Shown: positions 23,211-36,417, numbered from the stretch's first letter. The stretch: 64,000 nt of DNA from Gyrodactylus bullatarudis (GCA_012064415.1 SSNU01001268.1:62001-126000), one strand, 5' to 3'. Notes: generated by a model from the letters alone, not told the origin. Numbers and translations: made by a program.

Positions 23211-23910
23211 ATGTCTAACTCAAATAGTGTTCCTCCAGCGGCCGTAAACAGGCTCAAAAAAGATTACCACCGCCTACTTAAAGACCCTGTTCCTTATCTT
23301 ATCGCTGCTCCTTTGCCTCATGATATTTTGACTTGGCATTATGTCATTACTGGTCCCGAAGATAGTCCATATCATGGTGGCTATTATCATGGCAAACTAG
23401 TGTTCCCCAAAGAATTTCCTTTCAAGCCTCCGTCTATTCTAATGATCACTCCCAATGGACGTTTTAACACAAATGTTAGACTCTGCCTCTCTATCAGCGA
23501 CTTTCACCCAGATACTTGGAATCCTGCTTGGTCAGCATCCTCGATTCTGACAGGACTTCTAAGCTTCATGCTTGAAGATACAAACACATCTGGCAGCATT
23601 GTTACTAGTGTCGCCACCAAGAAGAATTTAGCTAAAGAAAGCATTAAGACAAATCTTGAGAACAAAATATTCGTAGAATTATTCCCGGAGTTGACTGAGG
23701 TAAGCTCTTTTATTAACTCCTTTCTAGAAGCTCAAGGCAATCTTGAAAGAAAGAAACTCCAAAAAATCTTCCGGTTATGGAGACAGCGAAAATGAGGAAA
23801 CTGATCCTGATCAAATACAGCCATTTTCAAAGTATTTCATTATATTACTCGCAGCAGGTTTCAGCGTAATCTTTAAACTAGTCATGAATTTCATAGGAGA
23901 AGGTACTTGA
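23211..23910 (+). CDS. UBE2J2: tail-anchored ubiquitin-conjugating enzyme E2 J2
   Basis: Membrane-bound E2 enzyme of ER-associated degradation. Exon 1 is 23211-23699 and exon 2 is 23728-23910, giving 223 aa, with a 28-nt intron whose removal is essential for the correct C-terminus. The UBC fold carries the family signatures [24 protein letters not shown], and the active-site region [19 protein letters not shown] with the catalytic Cys. Exon 2 encodes a charged linker and a hydrophobic anchor ([17 protein letters not shown]) followed by a short luminal tail, as in UBE2J2. Reading through the intron destroys this anchor. The protein is shorter than human (259 aa), mainly in the linker. The ATG at 23211 gives a start like the family MSS... 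start. Confidence 0.96.
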
Positions 23911-24007
23911 AAAAAAACTTATCAAAGTTATCTCACAACTGCCTTCTTTCAATTTCCAGATTTCTAAATTTTTTAAAACAGAATTATTAAACAAAATTAA
24001 GAGAGAT

Positions 24008-24013
24008 AATAAA
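24008..24013 (+). terminator. poly(A) signal of UBE2J2
   Basis: AATAAA about 98 bp after the UBE2J2 stop codon, same strand. Confidence 0.55.
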
Positions 24014-27000
24014 CATTGAAATTTTATTTCCTGGATGTTATACTATTTGTATTTTTGCTAAAAAATTAAATAAAAGATTTTAAGTACAATGACTTTCCCC
24101 CTGATTCATCCACCCAATCTATTTTTACGTTCAAATAGTCCTTGATTAGAACATTTCACTCATCAACCATCAAGATAATAAATATTTTGCTCACATTTAC
24201 TCGCAAGTAGTTCTGATATAATAATGAATTATCTTATGTCAAACTTGTGCTTTCATTTGGAGAATAGAAATCAACGGTAGAAATATTAGTCTAGTTTTCT
24301 GGAATCTGAATATCAAAAGTTATGATTTTCTTTCCTACTATACCATCTTGAATTGAAAAGTATTTACCCAAAAATTATAAAATCAAAATCTATAATTCTT
24401 GAGGCCAAGAATCTTAAGTGAATACTTTTTGGAATGAATTTGTAAAATAAATTTATAAAGTAATATCAAGTTTATATAGCCAATGTGTTGTAAGTTACAA
24501 GTTGTAATAGACCTTCTTTGTAAAATGTACATAGTTATTAACCCCCCATTGGGTTCCCCAAATTGTACTACCATACAGTAAGTTTGAAGTGTGTAACCAG
24601 TTTTCATTTTCATTAAGAATAAAAATAATAATCTTTTATTACATCATCATGTAACAACAATTTGTACCAAAAGGAAAAAAACCTTATATAGTTGTAGAAG
24701 CATGATTTTGATGATGATAAATTGATGAAATGAATTAAAAAACATCTCACCCTATCAAATTAGATTAGAGCAATTTTCAATAACAAAATCTTTGCATGTA
24801 AAATTTTCCCAGAACTACCTAAATGTTGATAAAGCTACTTAAAAGTATATTCTGGTGTTTACTTCAGCGGGATTTCTACAATATGTGACTTATCCTTCAA
24901 TAAAATGTATCCCTTGATTATTATTACTGTGTATCAAATGAAAATATTTTCCCTTCTTTTCAGAACAATGGCCAGGTTTATTTCACTGCTATTTTGTTAG
25001 CAACTGTTATTTTTCATGAAATTTTGACAAGTTCATTAAGTTTTTCATCTCTTTCCTTTCAATCTTGTATTCTTCAATCTTTTCATTAAGGAAATAAACA
25101 GGGGCAAACTGGAACCTTGCAATATCTGTTACGTAAAGAGACGTGCATGCGGATGTAGCGAGGAAAATTTGATGAAATTTAATTGAAAATTTTCCTTTTT
25201 CAATCGATAGTTTACGGTTTTATCCATGAGTTTAGAATTTTCACCAAAGAAATTCTTAATCTATATAACAAATTAGGCGAATTTAGTTCTAGTAAATGAA
25301 AAACCAATAAAGAAGACGTCATTCAAATTATTAGGAGACCTTTTCTATCACTTACTCATTTCTTGCAGAAAAGGGAAAACTGATTACTACTTTATTCGTC
25401 TGGAACAAAATTTCAAAATCAATAAATTAACAGAACAAAAAGTTTTCCTCCAAGGAAAGGTTTTTTCCCCTGCAATACCTGAATTATTATTATTCTTACT
25501 TTTATGTAATCAATGAAAAAGTGTGTATAGAAAAAGAGGAATGAAATTTGTGCAAAATGTCAATCAAAGGCATATTCTATCCTTTTCTTGCCTATAGGGA
25601 ACCTCTCCAACCCCTTATTCTCCCTTAACCACATTCGTTAATGCATTAAAAGTAAACTAAATACACTAAGGAACATCATGGAACCCATGTAATAACTTTT
25701 TCCAAATAATAATCAATAAAAATCATTCAAGATATTCAAGTGTGCATTGAAAAAACTGAATAGGGAAACCTTTCAAGTTATCATACTAATTTAAATTAAT
25801 CTCGATTTGTGTGCATAGCCAATCCATGTGACGTCATGGAAATTGTGACTCAGTTCTCGCATTTATTATTTGATCGGATATTTCTTACTTGAATGACATT
25901 CTTTATGATGAATTTTGGATTCTAATTGAAAAAATATAACATTAAATTTAAAGTGATTAGTCACAAAAAGCTAATTGGCATATAAATAAAATTACTTAAT
26001 AGTAGTCCCAAGATAGAAATATGAGTATTAACAGGAGTCCAGACCTGGAAGTGGAGAATGTAAGAACCAATTTAAGATAGAGAACGGCAAGTAACCTAAC
26101 TTTTAATTCCCTTAAACCTTTGAGAAAATTTCCGAACGTTAAGTTCAACCTAGGGAAAATGTATGGAATCCTTCTAATAAATGACAAATTAAAGTGAATA
26201 TTATCATTTTTGTTGAAAATATCAAACCTTTACCCTTCTTAGTTAAGTAATGAACAAAACCATTATTTGCCTTGGTAACATTTGCACAAATAATTTCTGC
26301 TAATTTCCCCCTTTTTCCTATTGAAAAAATAGAATGCAGGAAATTTCATGTCTCTCCCTCTTATCCTTGTTGCATGGCGGTGTAAGAAAGCATTTCTTCA
26401 TTAAGATTTTAGAAATGTTTTTATTCAGTGTTAATTTTTACCATTTCCAGCTACTCCTCCTGTTCATCTCTGCGGGATTCTTTTAGATATTACATTCGTA
26501 TCGAAAGTAAGTAGAGAGTAGGTTATTCCTTCCCAAGATAAATAAAGTCAGTTTTCTTCATCTACACACACTGTAAGATATCGTTTTTGTTCACATGTAC
26601 ATTGTATAATGAAGATTACTTTTGTTCCACAGTTATGGATGGAAATAAAAGTGAAATAAACAACCTAGTTATTTGAGATTTAACTCATTAGAAACTAGCA
26701 TCCCTCGGCAGTTTTAGATAAGACTTGAAGTTGACAAATGAAAAGACTTCTTCCAAACGACACTTTTTAAATGTTTGATCTCAAAATTTTTATTTTCCTC
26801 CAGAAAATTGGATCAAAATTAGACAAAATTTCGAATTTACATCTAAATTTTGAATGTAGTAAAATTCAAATGATTCGATTTCCCAAACTAATGCCGAGTT
26901 TTTTCGGTTGCCAAAGAATCTTTAGAACCAAATTCATCAAGAATAGCTCAAGGATGAGTTTTCGCTTCATCTTTACCACTACTGTTTGATAGAAAAAATT

Positions 27001-29162
27001 AAACTCGTTCCATTCAATATTCATTTCAAGGATCTCAGAAATGCCTTTCTTCCTGAGTATGAAAATAATAATCATAATCAGAGGATACCTACCAGGTAAC
27101 AGGAAGTGAATTTTCTCTCTCTAAAAATCATGGTATAGATGTCATTCATCCCTTTATACTCAATGAGTATTACTCATGTCATCATCCTTTTCGATTATTA
27201 TCAAAATAATACCAAATATTATGTGTGTATGAAATCTTTTTTCATTTATGGAATGAAATGAATGGCTCTACATGCTGTTCATCCCCAAATGATGCTTTCT
27301 TCCTCAATCTCTTTGAATGAAAGAAAAAGTCTCCTTTTTTTGAATGAAATCATCATTCTCTTCTCGTGTCTCTACAGAATAAAACATGTAGCATTCTCGG
27401 ATAAATGGGAGAGGGAATCAACATGTCAAAAACAAGAATATGAATTTTCATCCTTATGCGTGTTTGTTATTTCATCCTTGTAATATTATTATTTCATGTT
27501 AGCCTGGTTTGGAATTTGGATAGAGTCACTTACATTTGTTTTTGTTAATCTGATTCTATGCTACTGTTTACCTACCAACGTCATATTGGACATTTTTTTC
27601 CAATTTTCATTCGTCACATGAAAAGTACAAGCAACATTTGAATGGATGTAGGCCTGAAATAGAGAAGGAGGTCAATTTGAATGCGAGAAACGAGGTCTGT
27701 CTGTAAAACTACTCCAAAAACTTTCACCACCCCTTCGAATTCTTCGTCTAATATTGATCCCAAACATCAGCATTTAATTTTCGAAATAGATAAATATTTT
27801 GATCTCAAACGTTAAAAAGTAATTAGAAATTTGGCGTCTTTTCCTAACTGACAATCTAGAGAAAAATATAGAGTTTTTTCCAAGACATTCTGTGTTGTAA
27901 TAAATTCTCATCTTCAGGTCAACTATAGCTTTAGAAGGGTTCAGAATGTAATTAATCCCTTTCAACTCTTTAATATGATATAACCTGTTATGTCTTTCCC
28001 CAATTAATTCTATTGTTTATTTAACTTTGCTATTCTATGAATATTTCAAGCGTAACCTTTCAAAGAGCATAAGACATTCACCCTAGAATGCAACGAATAT
28101 GCATCATGAAGGGAAAAAATCAGTAGATGAACCTCTTTTTATGCCTAGTTAATTTTTTAGCTACACTTGTCATAACTCTCTCTTGTGTATTGCTTACCCC
28201 ACTTGAGTAAAAGTAATAATAATTGTTAGTCTCTTTTGAAAAATTTTTTATTCCTTTAGTCTTTCAAGCAGACAATTTTGCACAAGACACCTGCAACATG
28301 TCAAAAAGAGTTTATTTTTAAAATACAATAATAATTTGACAATGAAAAAAGTGGATAAACAAACAGATTGAAAGAAAATACGGATTAACTAAAAAAAAAT
28401 TTTTTTAATTTTTTATTGTAAGTCTCAATTTAGTACATTTTTCATCAGCCAAAATTGAAGTTCTGTAAAAAATTAAGATTTAACCCGATAAATTACGAAA
28501 AACATTTGATTATAATCAAAATCCTGATTCAAATTCAACAATAAATTTCCTTATTAGAGGTTAAGAGTCTAAACAAGGTAACAATAGGACTAAACACTTT
28601 ATAAGGAAATCAGGCTGTAATCTTTGAAATTTTAAATGCATATTGCATCCCACCCTGTCAATGGTGCATTCTTGTTAGGTATAGAAAATCAATATGTTCC
28701 TTGCTATTTCATGAGATTAAATCAAAACTATGACTACATAGCCAGTAGCATTGGGCATGTATTTTGTCAATCACGTAGAGATTTGCCTAATTATCTGGTG
28801 CAGAAGTACCTCTTTTTCTCTGCCTACATGTATTACAGTATGAAGGAAGATAATCCTAAAAATAAATTCTATTGATTTCAGATAAATTGCCATTTTCTAA
28901 CAGTGTTTAGTACCGGCCTCATTTTCAAAATTACTTGAAAATATTATTCTGATTAAAATAAATGCCTTCTCTAGAAAAACGGTTACTTTAGCATTTAAAA
29001 TTCAACTTTATATTCTTCCTTGCTGAAATCGAATTTTTATTTTCGTTATTCGAAACCTCTAATATTGTTTAATTTATTCAAAAAACCTATTATATTACTA
29101 TGGACTAATCATAATTTGATCGTCAAAGTTAGGAACCGAACAAGCAAGCTCTAATTTCAGAT
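24014..29162. other. 5.1-kb spacer with no supported gene
   Basis: AT-rich DNA. The open frames here (for example plus-strand 27262-27483 and 28636-28875, minus-strand 25996-26187) lack family resemblance and consistent splice context. The 79-codon frame at 28636-28875 (MHIASHPVNGAFLLG...) is the least bad of these and could be an exon of the candidate gene that follows, but I found no convincing join. Confidence 0.4.
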
Positions 29163-29757
29163 ATGTATCGTAAGTGGCACTAACTCAGTCCACCACAGCC
29201 AGGCCATATAACGTAAACACAATTTTTAATCAATAATTCTTGTCTTGAAAATCCTAGATTTCTAAACATTGGAAAAAGAAATAAAAGATCAATTGCGAGT
29301 CACGAAGAAAATTTCTTTGGGATATATACCTACATTTAATGATGAGAATACAATTTATCCAACTCAAGCAGAAAATCCCCTCTTTTACCTCCAAAGTTGT
29401 ATGGCCTGCTAATTATCCAAAGTGTACTACAGTAGCCTCTTGTCTATTTTTATTTGCTCTTCACAAGTTTTTCCCAATCAAAAAAGATAAAGTAATAATG
29501 TACCTAGTAAAAGACATGAGAATTTAGAAATCTTTATTCCTATTTATCTATTCCAGATGTTCATCCTTGATGATGAAGAATATTTTAAAACTCTCATTGT
29601 CGAGATGAATTTTGATATTTTGAGGAATGAAACGATGTGGATGATTCTAATTGAGATGAAAAAAAAGGTGTCAAGATACACTTAATTGGATTAAAACCAA
29701 AAGTTGAGTATTATCCTGTGGAAATACAGTCCAAGTCTAACTGTCTCGAATCAGTAG
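29163..29757 (+). CDS. tentative five-exon gene, 112 aa, unknown product
   Basis: A phase-consistent chain can be read: 29163-29169 (ATG TAT C before a GTAAGT donor), 29288-29395, 29433-29491, 29557-29667 and 29704-29757, with introns of 118, 37, 65 and 36 nt. The product begins MYHQLRVTKK, has a hydrophobic stretch (FYLQIASCLFLFALHKFF) that could span a membrane, then an acidic segment (FILDDEEYFKTL) and MKKK. An alternative ending ignores the last intron and supposes one missing A in the 8-A run at 29659-29666. The frame then continues through VKIHLIGLKPKVEYYP to a stop near 29854, with AATAAA at 29891. No family is recognised. This may be a real fast-evolving gene, a pseudogene or chance. 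Confidence 0.3.
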
Positions 29758-29854
29758 TTCCCTGTTACGACCGAGAATTTATCCAGGTCTTAAGTAAAAC
29801 CATTCAACTATAAATAGTAATTTATATTAGGGTAGAGTACATCTCAATTTTTAA

Positions 29855-30990
29855 AATTATCAACACTACAACTCTGGGATAGGTTTTAGTAATAAACAGA
29901 TAAAGAGATTTCTATTAATGTTAAAATCTATTCTCAGAGTTACCTGAGAACAAAGGTAGAAATTCTTAAAACCTCAATACTTGAACTCGTGAAGTATTGA
30001 TATTAATTATAGATAAGGTGGGCACACTATCCTCTACGCGATACCTACAAATCTAAGTTGACATATTCTCATATCCAAATACGCTAACTTCTCTTCCAGA
30101 AATTTTGGAGTATTTTCAAATACATTTTCCAACTTAGTTTTTATTGCTTAAAATGGTTTTACATTATTCCGTTAAATAAATTAAGGAGTTGAGCAGTTCT
30201 CTATAGTAGAGTAACACAAAATATTTTTTCTCGAAAAACTTTCGGGCCATTTGCTAATTTTAAGCAAATATTTTATTGTTCTGATACCCATAAATCCAAT
30301 TTTCCCAAAGTCCTTTAAAATTTTCAGAGCATAATCAGCAGGCGTAGCGGAGCGATTTTAAATATCTATCAGAATAATTCCCATCCGAGATGTCATACAG
30401 ATTGCACAAAAACATGAATTTTATCAATTATCGTAGGAAAATTCATTCGAAATTTGTTGGCGCAGGCTTAAAAATTGTAATGAGATTTTGCATATCAAAT
30501 ATTTTAAATTCAAGAGGATTTTTTTCTCAAAAATTAGTTCTCCATCGAATGAGTAAATAGCCGAAAAATTTGTATCACCCTAATGTTTAGTAATAGAAGC
30601 ATTTTTTATGGTAAAGTCAAATTTTTTATATTGAATTGAGTCGATCTAAAATTTAAATTAAAAATCTTTATTTTGGTATTTTGTATATTCCAATATGATT
30701 AAAACAATATGTGTGTCTTTGTACAATATAGAGTATAGAGAATATGAAGAATATAACAATAAAATTTTATCAACCTTTAAATTCATCTTGTCAAGATTTT
30801 CGATTATAGTTCAATCAACTTTTATTTTTTATCTATCTTATGATATTGTAGTGTAATCATGATAATCTTGAACAGGAACAATAAAGTTTTCTCTATCCAA
30901 GCTATGGAGTCTATATAATAATTTCTCTTTCTCACAAATATTTTCAGGTTTAGATACAAAAATACATAATCTTTTCATTTGTGGAGGATT
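29855..30990. other. spacer; likely 3' untranslated region of ZIC on the minus strand
   Basis: No supported frame. Minus-strand AATAAA (TTTATT at 30667-30672) lies about 320 bp beyond the ZIC stop and could end its transcript. Confidence 0.4.
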
Positions 30991-33693
30991 TCAATAGTTG
31001 TTTATCTGATTCTGGACATAATTTCTCATTGTAGGATTGTTCTGGTGGGAGGATTGGCATGAAGATGCTGTTGATGTCGGAGGTGGACATGACTGGTGTA
31101 AAATGTTTGCATCGAAAATCTGATTCAGACTCTGGTTGGGTTGGAGAAAGTTGTTCATTGAAGAGTTGGATGCGGAAGAGGATGGTCGATGGGACAAATT
31201 GATCCAGTCATTCGACTCATTTGAAAAGGAATCACAATTTTTGATATCTTCCAGTTTCACCTGTCGACCGTTGTTATTTCCATTACACATTAGGCGTAAA
31301 TCAATATCAGATTCGGTCGATGAAGAGGCATTACCGTAGGCATTATCCGAGGAAACAGGTCCTGGTTGGCGTGACTGTGTTGGAGTTGTGGACTGACTCA
31401 TTCCTAAATAGTCTGATGTCTGATCTGAACTAAAACCGTAACCTGGAGAATTGAAAGATAGACTCGATGTAGCTGATACTCGATATGGATCATCATTCCT
31501 TGTACTCTCATGAGCTGGCGAGGAGGAAGAGTTGACAAAGATTGAATTAAAATTCAATAGGTCATAGCATCGGTTTCTATAGGGATTCTGACAGATATCT
31601 ATTGAACTGTTATTAGTAGTATTAGTATTCTGATAACTATTCAAAGCTCGATAATGTTCCAGATTGGTCTGATAATCCTTGTCATCAAATAAATTATTAC
31701 TGTTATTGGAATAAAGTAAATCTGTCGTCTGGCTTGAATAATTCGAATGGCCTTTGTTTTTTCTAGTCTTCCTCGAGGATGTCTTTTGATGGCCAGTTGA
31801 TGTTGAGGAGCTTTTCGTATGGACTAATGAATCAAGACTACTTCCACTATTGCTGATTGAATGGGTTATCGAGGCCAATGGATCAGGACTATATTGGGAG
31901 ATTGAGTCAAGAGAATCAAGAGTTCCATTACACCCTGGTAACATAAAATGGACTCGCATATGTTTCCTCAGACTACTGGGATGAGTGTAACTCTTTTCAC
32001 AGCCTCGGTATTTACAAAAGTAGGGCTTATCATTCATGTGGACGTGCATATGTTTCTTACGGTCGGAACTGTTGGCGAAACGGCGTTCACATCCATCGAA
32101 CTCACAAACAAACGGCTTCTCGCCTAAGAAGAAATGAAAACTATTATAAATATCAGTCTCTTCGCGTAGTATATTTACAAGCATAGCAACAAAATATTCA
32201 TATTGTACTTAATCTAATAATTTGGTCAAAAAATCGACTACTTGAATTAATATTAAAAAAGGTCAGTTTCTTGACACTCTCTTCAGATAAACTCAAAGTA
32301 TTATTATTACATTAAGAAAGTCCTCTTTTGGTCACCAAAAGAAGTTTGAAACAATTCTCGGGAGGATAGAGAAAAAATAAATCAGCATGAGGGAAATTTA
32401 GATTTCACAAAAGATAAAATGATTTTCTAGTTATTTCTTCAACATGTTTTTTCAATAAATAAATATAATATTATCATAATAACAAGGAGAGAGATAATAC
32501 AAAAAACGTACACTGAACAAAAGTTAAATAAAAGTTATACAAAATAAATTCCCGCTGCTTGTACAGACTCTTACACGCGTTCAACATTGTTTTCTTTTAT
32601 TTTTGTGTGTGGGTATGGTAACTAGTAAAGAGAGTTTATCTTGATAACTCTGTGATGATATGTAAATTAAGTTGAGTCAAATAATAATAATAATAGCTAT
32701 CGTATTCAAAAATACATAACCTAGCTCTTGTATATTCCTCTGTTCCATTCCCTTTTTTATTTACTCCTAGTTAGATTAGATCAATTTCACAAAAATAACC
32801 GATCATTAGGTAAGAAAACCATGATGAAATAATAATAATAATAATACAAATGGCAAAACTGAGTAGGGGTAAAACTTACCAGTGTGTGTACGTTTGTGAA
32901 TTTTTAGGTTTTCACTTCTAGCAAAGACTTTGAGGCACCCGGGAAATGGACAAGGAAACGGTTTCTCTCCTGTATGAACCCGAATGTGGTTAACTAGTTT
33001 GTACTTTGCCTTGAATGGTCGTCCATCACGTGTACACCCCTGCCAGTAGCATGTATGATCCAATTGTTCTGGTCCTCCGACATGTTCCAAAGTGATATGA
33101 TTGACAATTTCACAAATTGAGTTAAATACACGGCTGCAAATCTTTCTGTTGCTCTGTTGTTGTTGTTGCTGTTGCTGTTGCTGTGTAACTTGTTGTAAAT
33201 CCATCCATAGACAATAAAATGGTCCTGGTACATTAATGGCTATAGTACCTTTGTTATTAGAGGCTTTACTAGAATGATGGCCCTGATGGCTAGTGTTGTT
33301 GTAGAATAAGATATCATTTAAGGAGGAAGAAACTGGCGTGGATGATTGTGAGGATAGGACATCTCCATTGGTTCTCGTTGTCGATGTTGAGGTTTCTGAG
33401 TTTGAATTGTTTGCATTAGCATTAGACGAGGAATAGTTCTCTGATACTGGGGTATTATTTGTGGAATTGGTACTGGTATTTGTATTCGAAAGATCTGCAT
33501 AAGGTCCAATGTGACTTGATGTGTTATTCTTTAAATTGGAATAGTAAAAGTCAAAGTTCCTTCTCAACTCCAATTGGTCTTCATAGACAGAAGAGGAATG
33601 ACCATGTTGACTTCCAGGTAGATGAAATAAGCTTGAGCCTGGCGGATGACCGATCCCTGGTGAGGATTCCATTAGATTTGTGGTAGTAAACAT
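30991..33693 (-). CDS. ZIC: ZIC-family zinc-finger transcription factor
   Basis: DNA-binding developmental regulator of the Gli/Glis/Zic superfamily (odd-paired in insects). Exon 1 is 32880-33693 and exon 2 is 30991-32123, with a 756-nt intron inside the linker after finger 3, giving 648 aa. The N-terminal 155 residues are Ser/Asn/Thr-rich. Fingers lie at about 161-204, 215-240, 248-270, 278-300 and 308-330, with the Zic hallmarks [61 protein letters not shown] and [15 protein letters not shown]. Tryptophans sit between the cysteines of fingers 1 and 2 (CLW, CYW), as in the Zic tandem motif. The C-terminal half is low-complexity Ser/Asn/Gln. Finger 1 carries a polyglutamine run, and finger 5 has C-x4-C spacing. 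Zic rather than Gli is supported by THPSSLRKH and GGPEQ. Confidence 0.96.
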
Positions 33694-36285
33694 TTCTTGT
33701 TCTGTGTCACTTGTGGTTAAGAAGCAGTATTAATGCCCCCTTGCTGATCTGTCGATGACGAGAATGATGGGAAATAAAAAATATACAAGAGAGTTGTTAC
33801 ATAAATTATGATAATTTTATCCTATTTTTAAATACACTACAATATTAAACGATATTAATAGTAATACAACTCTTTTAGCATACACCAAACAGTGAGGATA
33901 CACACACACACGATGAGCGAATGAGAGTATATCTAGGTAATTTAAAGCTTTCCATTTTTTAACATACAAAACGAATTAGGCGTATTGCTGCGGGTATGGG
34001 GAGGTAGTGGTAGGAGACATTATAGTTGGAAAATCTTGTATCTATTCGCGCTTATTTTCAATAGCCAATAGGAATTCAGTATCAACTTTGAATTTGAATA
34101 GACCAACGGAATACATACAAAAATTCTTCATCTACCTATCATAAAATTAGGTATATTATAGATGCATTGGATTGCATACATTCACTAATTATAGAAAAGT
34201 GTTGATAAAAAAACTTTTCCCCTTTTATCACAGTTTTACGCAGAGGAGAAAGAAATCCTTGTCTTTAGGTAAGGAAATTTTCATGTGTGTTTTAATAATC
34301 ATAATCTTTGCATTCTTGTATTTTTCTTATAAAATGGGTATAATATACAAAATGTGTATGTAAAGGAAAAACATGAATATGTTTTAATTAAGTAAGGAAA
34401 AGAGATGGCCAGAGTTAAGAGAGTGAGAGAGAAATGGGAATTATTTGATTGACAACAAGAACAACAAGAGGATAAATAGAATTACAGCATTATTATTTTC
34501 CCTTTTTCTCACTACTAAAAAGTAGTTTACCCCCCCCCCCCCATCTCCATCTCACACTGAAAGAATAGATGAATTAATTAATTAACTGGTTTTCATCATT
34601 GGGAAAATGTGTAGAAATAAATGCAAATTATCTTGTAATCAAAGAGAAATAATAAAGTCGAAGGAGAGTCAAAAATCACGAACATTCAAAGAAAGAATTT
34701 CAGAGAGAAGAGGGGGCTTAGCCTCCTTTGTAACATTTCTGACATTTGGTCTAAGATGAAAATTACATGGAAATTTCATGTGTCATTATTATATAATGAG
34801 TGTTGTTGTTGTTTGAAGGTTTATTCTGTAATAATTCATCCTTTTTGCTAACGATTTAATACACATTTCAGAAGGACAAGAAAACGAAAACTTAGATGTA
34901 CATCTGAATGAGGAAGGGAGGCATGGGCTGTTTGAGATTTTGAAGAAGGAGGAGGAAAAGTTCTCTCTTCTTCGACTCTCCTCTCTCATTCCTGTATAAT
35001 ATCTGGGTTTTGAAGAAGAAGAAAAATGTAGAAGCTCAACAGGTGGTCCCTGTTTTCTTTCAAGTTTTCTTACACACACAAAACTACTGTTGTAATATAT
35101 TTCTTTCTCTTGGTAATGATTTTTCTCTTTCATTTCTTTCTCCTTCTGCCAGATAGGAAAAAAAGAAGGGAGATGTTACTTCTGTTCAATGAACGAGGCT
35201 GATGCTAATGTTGTTATTTGTAAGTATGTATGCGTATGCGTGTGTAGTCTATGTTTGGAATGCAGTGGAAATCACTTTGGGGGTAACATGAAGCACCATG
35301 AAGAAATGATTCTTCTCAGACAACACAAAATAATATTACACACACATACACAGAACATCCTAGAATATTTCATCCTTATTTTTTTAATCATGATTTCCTG
35401 AAATTTTCCTATTATTCATCATCATTTCTGAAAAATAGATTTCAAGTTTTGACCATTGTTTATCAAGCCTGATAGTGTAATATACAACTAACTATGGTGT
35501 TTTTGAAATGAAAACATTATATGATACATAAATATAATAAATTCAAGATGATGTGAGGTTTTCATTAAGTTCAAACTGATCATAATCCCCAAACAAGTAG
35601 AGAGACAACACACCAATTCTATGCACCACAGCAGAATCCGGTTGAACGACCACTTTTAATATCAGCTGATTAAAAAGGAAACTAGGAGCAGATCGTTCAT
35701 TACATAGAAACAAGATTAAACTTTATAAAAGGTCTCATTATCAGAGGACTTACTCAGTCAAATGAAGATTAGATTAAAGATCAACTGAATCCGATTAGTA
35801 ATCTGGGTTTTTCAAAAAGAATCATTAATGGATGAGTGATTTTGAAATATCACACAAGAGCCAATTGAATCAGTTTTATAAAAATCAATCTCAAAAATTT
35901 TAATCAATAATCATTCTGGAATTTTAGTGAAGATCAGGATATAATAAAGTAATAGAGTAGTCTATTTTAGATCGGATATGACTTATGATGGACTTTATAG
36001 AGAGTGGAGATTATCACAGTTCATAATGTCATATTTATTTTTAATAATGTTGAAAGCTGAGAGTAAGAAATTTTTATTATAAGCTACACTTCTTAAGGAA
36101 TATACAATGTATATTATACATGCTCGACCATAAAAGACGATTCAATGAAATGTTTCACTATAAATGTAAACCTTCTAACCCATAGAGGGTTATTCTTGGG
36201 TTATTTTATAAAAATAATTTTATAAGAGAAATATATATATCGCCAGGTCTTATTCATCTCTAATCCTGGTTTGATTAAATATATG
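33694..36285. other. upstream DNA of ZIC, no supported gene; simple repeats
   Basis: Contains a short CA repeat near 33900 and a 13-C tract at 34530-34542, with no credible coding frame. It lies 5' of ZIC, so regulatory sequence is likely, but no specific element could be identified. Confidence 0.4.
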
Positions 36286-36417
36286 GGTCATTTTTTGATC
36301 GATAACTTTTGAACCAAAAATATATGCGTTAAAACAACTGTAGATTCGTAATCAGCGTATTCTCGAACAATAGGATAGACAAAAGATTAAATGCGAGTCA
36401 TGAAATTCTCTGGGACT
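36286..36417. repeat. dispersed repeat B, copy 2
   Basis: Counterpart of 15857-15995 in the same orientation. It directly abuts the TTAA-flanked element that begins at 36418, so that element seems to have inserted at or beside the end of this repeat. Confidence 0.75.

Noticed and set aside
23208..23795. 195-codon continuous reading of the UBE2J2 region
   Set aside because: It reads through a 28-nt intron into the wrong frame. Splicing restores a charged linker and the C-terminal membrane anchor expected of the family.
25996..26187. Minus-strand hydrophobic frame of 63 codons
   Set aside because: Consistent with chance in AT-rich DNA, with no start context, splice sites or homologue.
28636..28875. 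79-codon plus-strand frame beginning MHIASHPVNG
   Set aside because: It looks mildly protein-like but has no recognised family. A possible donor inside it led to no coherent next exon.
33318..33509. Alternative frames inside ZIC exon 1 (rich in Pro, Gln and Ile)
   Set aside because: Shadows of the low-complexity Ser/Asn coding frame. The ZIC frame is fixed by its zinc fingers.
34789..35133. 114-codon minus-strand frame, Ser/Lys-rich
   Set aside because: Composition reflects GAAGAA and TTCTTC-rich simple sequence. There is no conserved motif.
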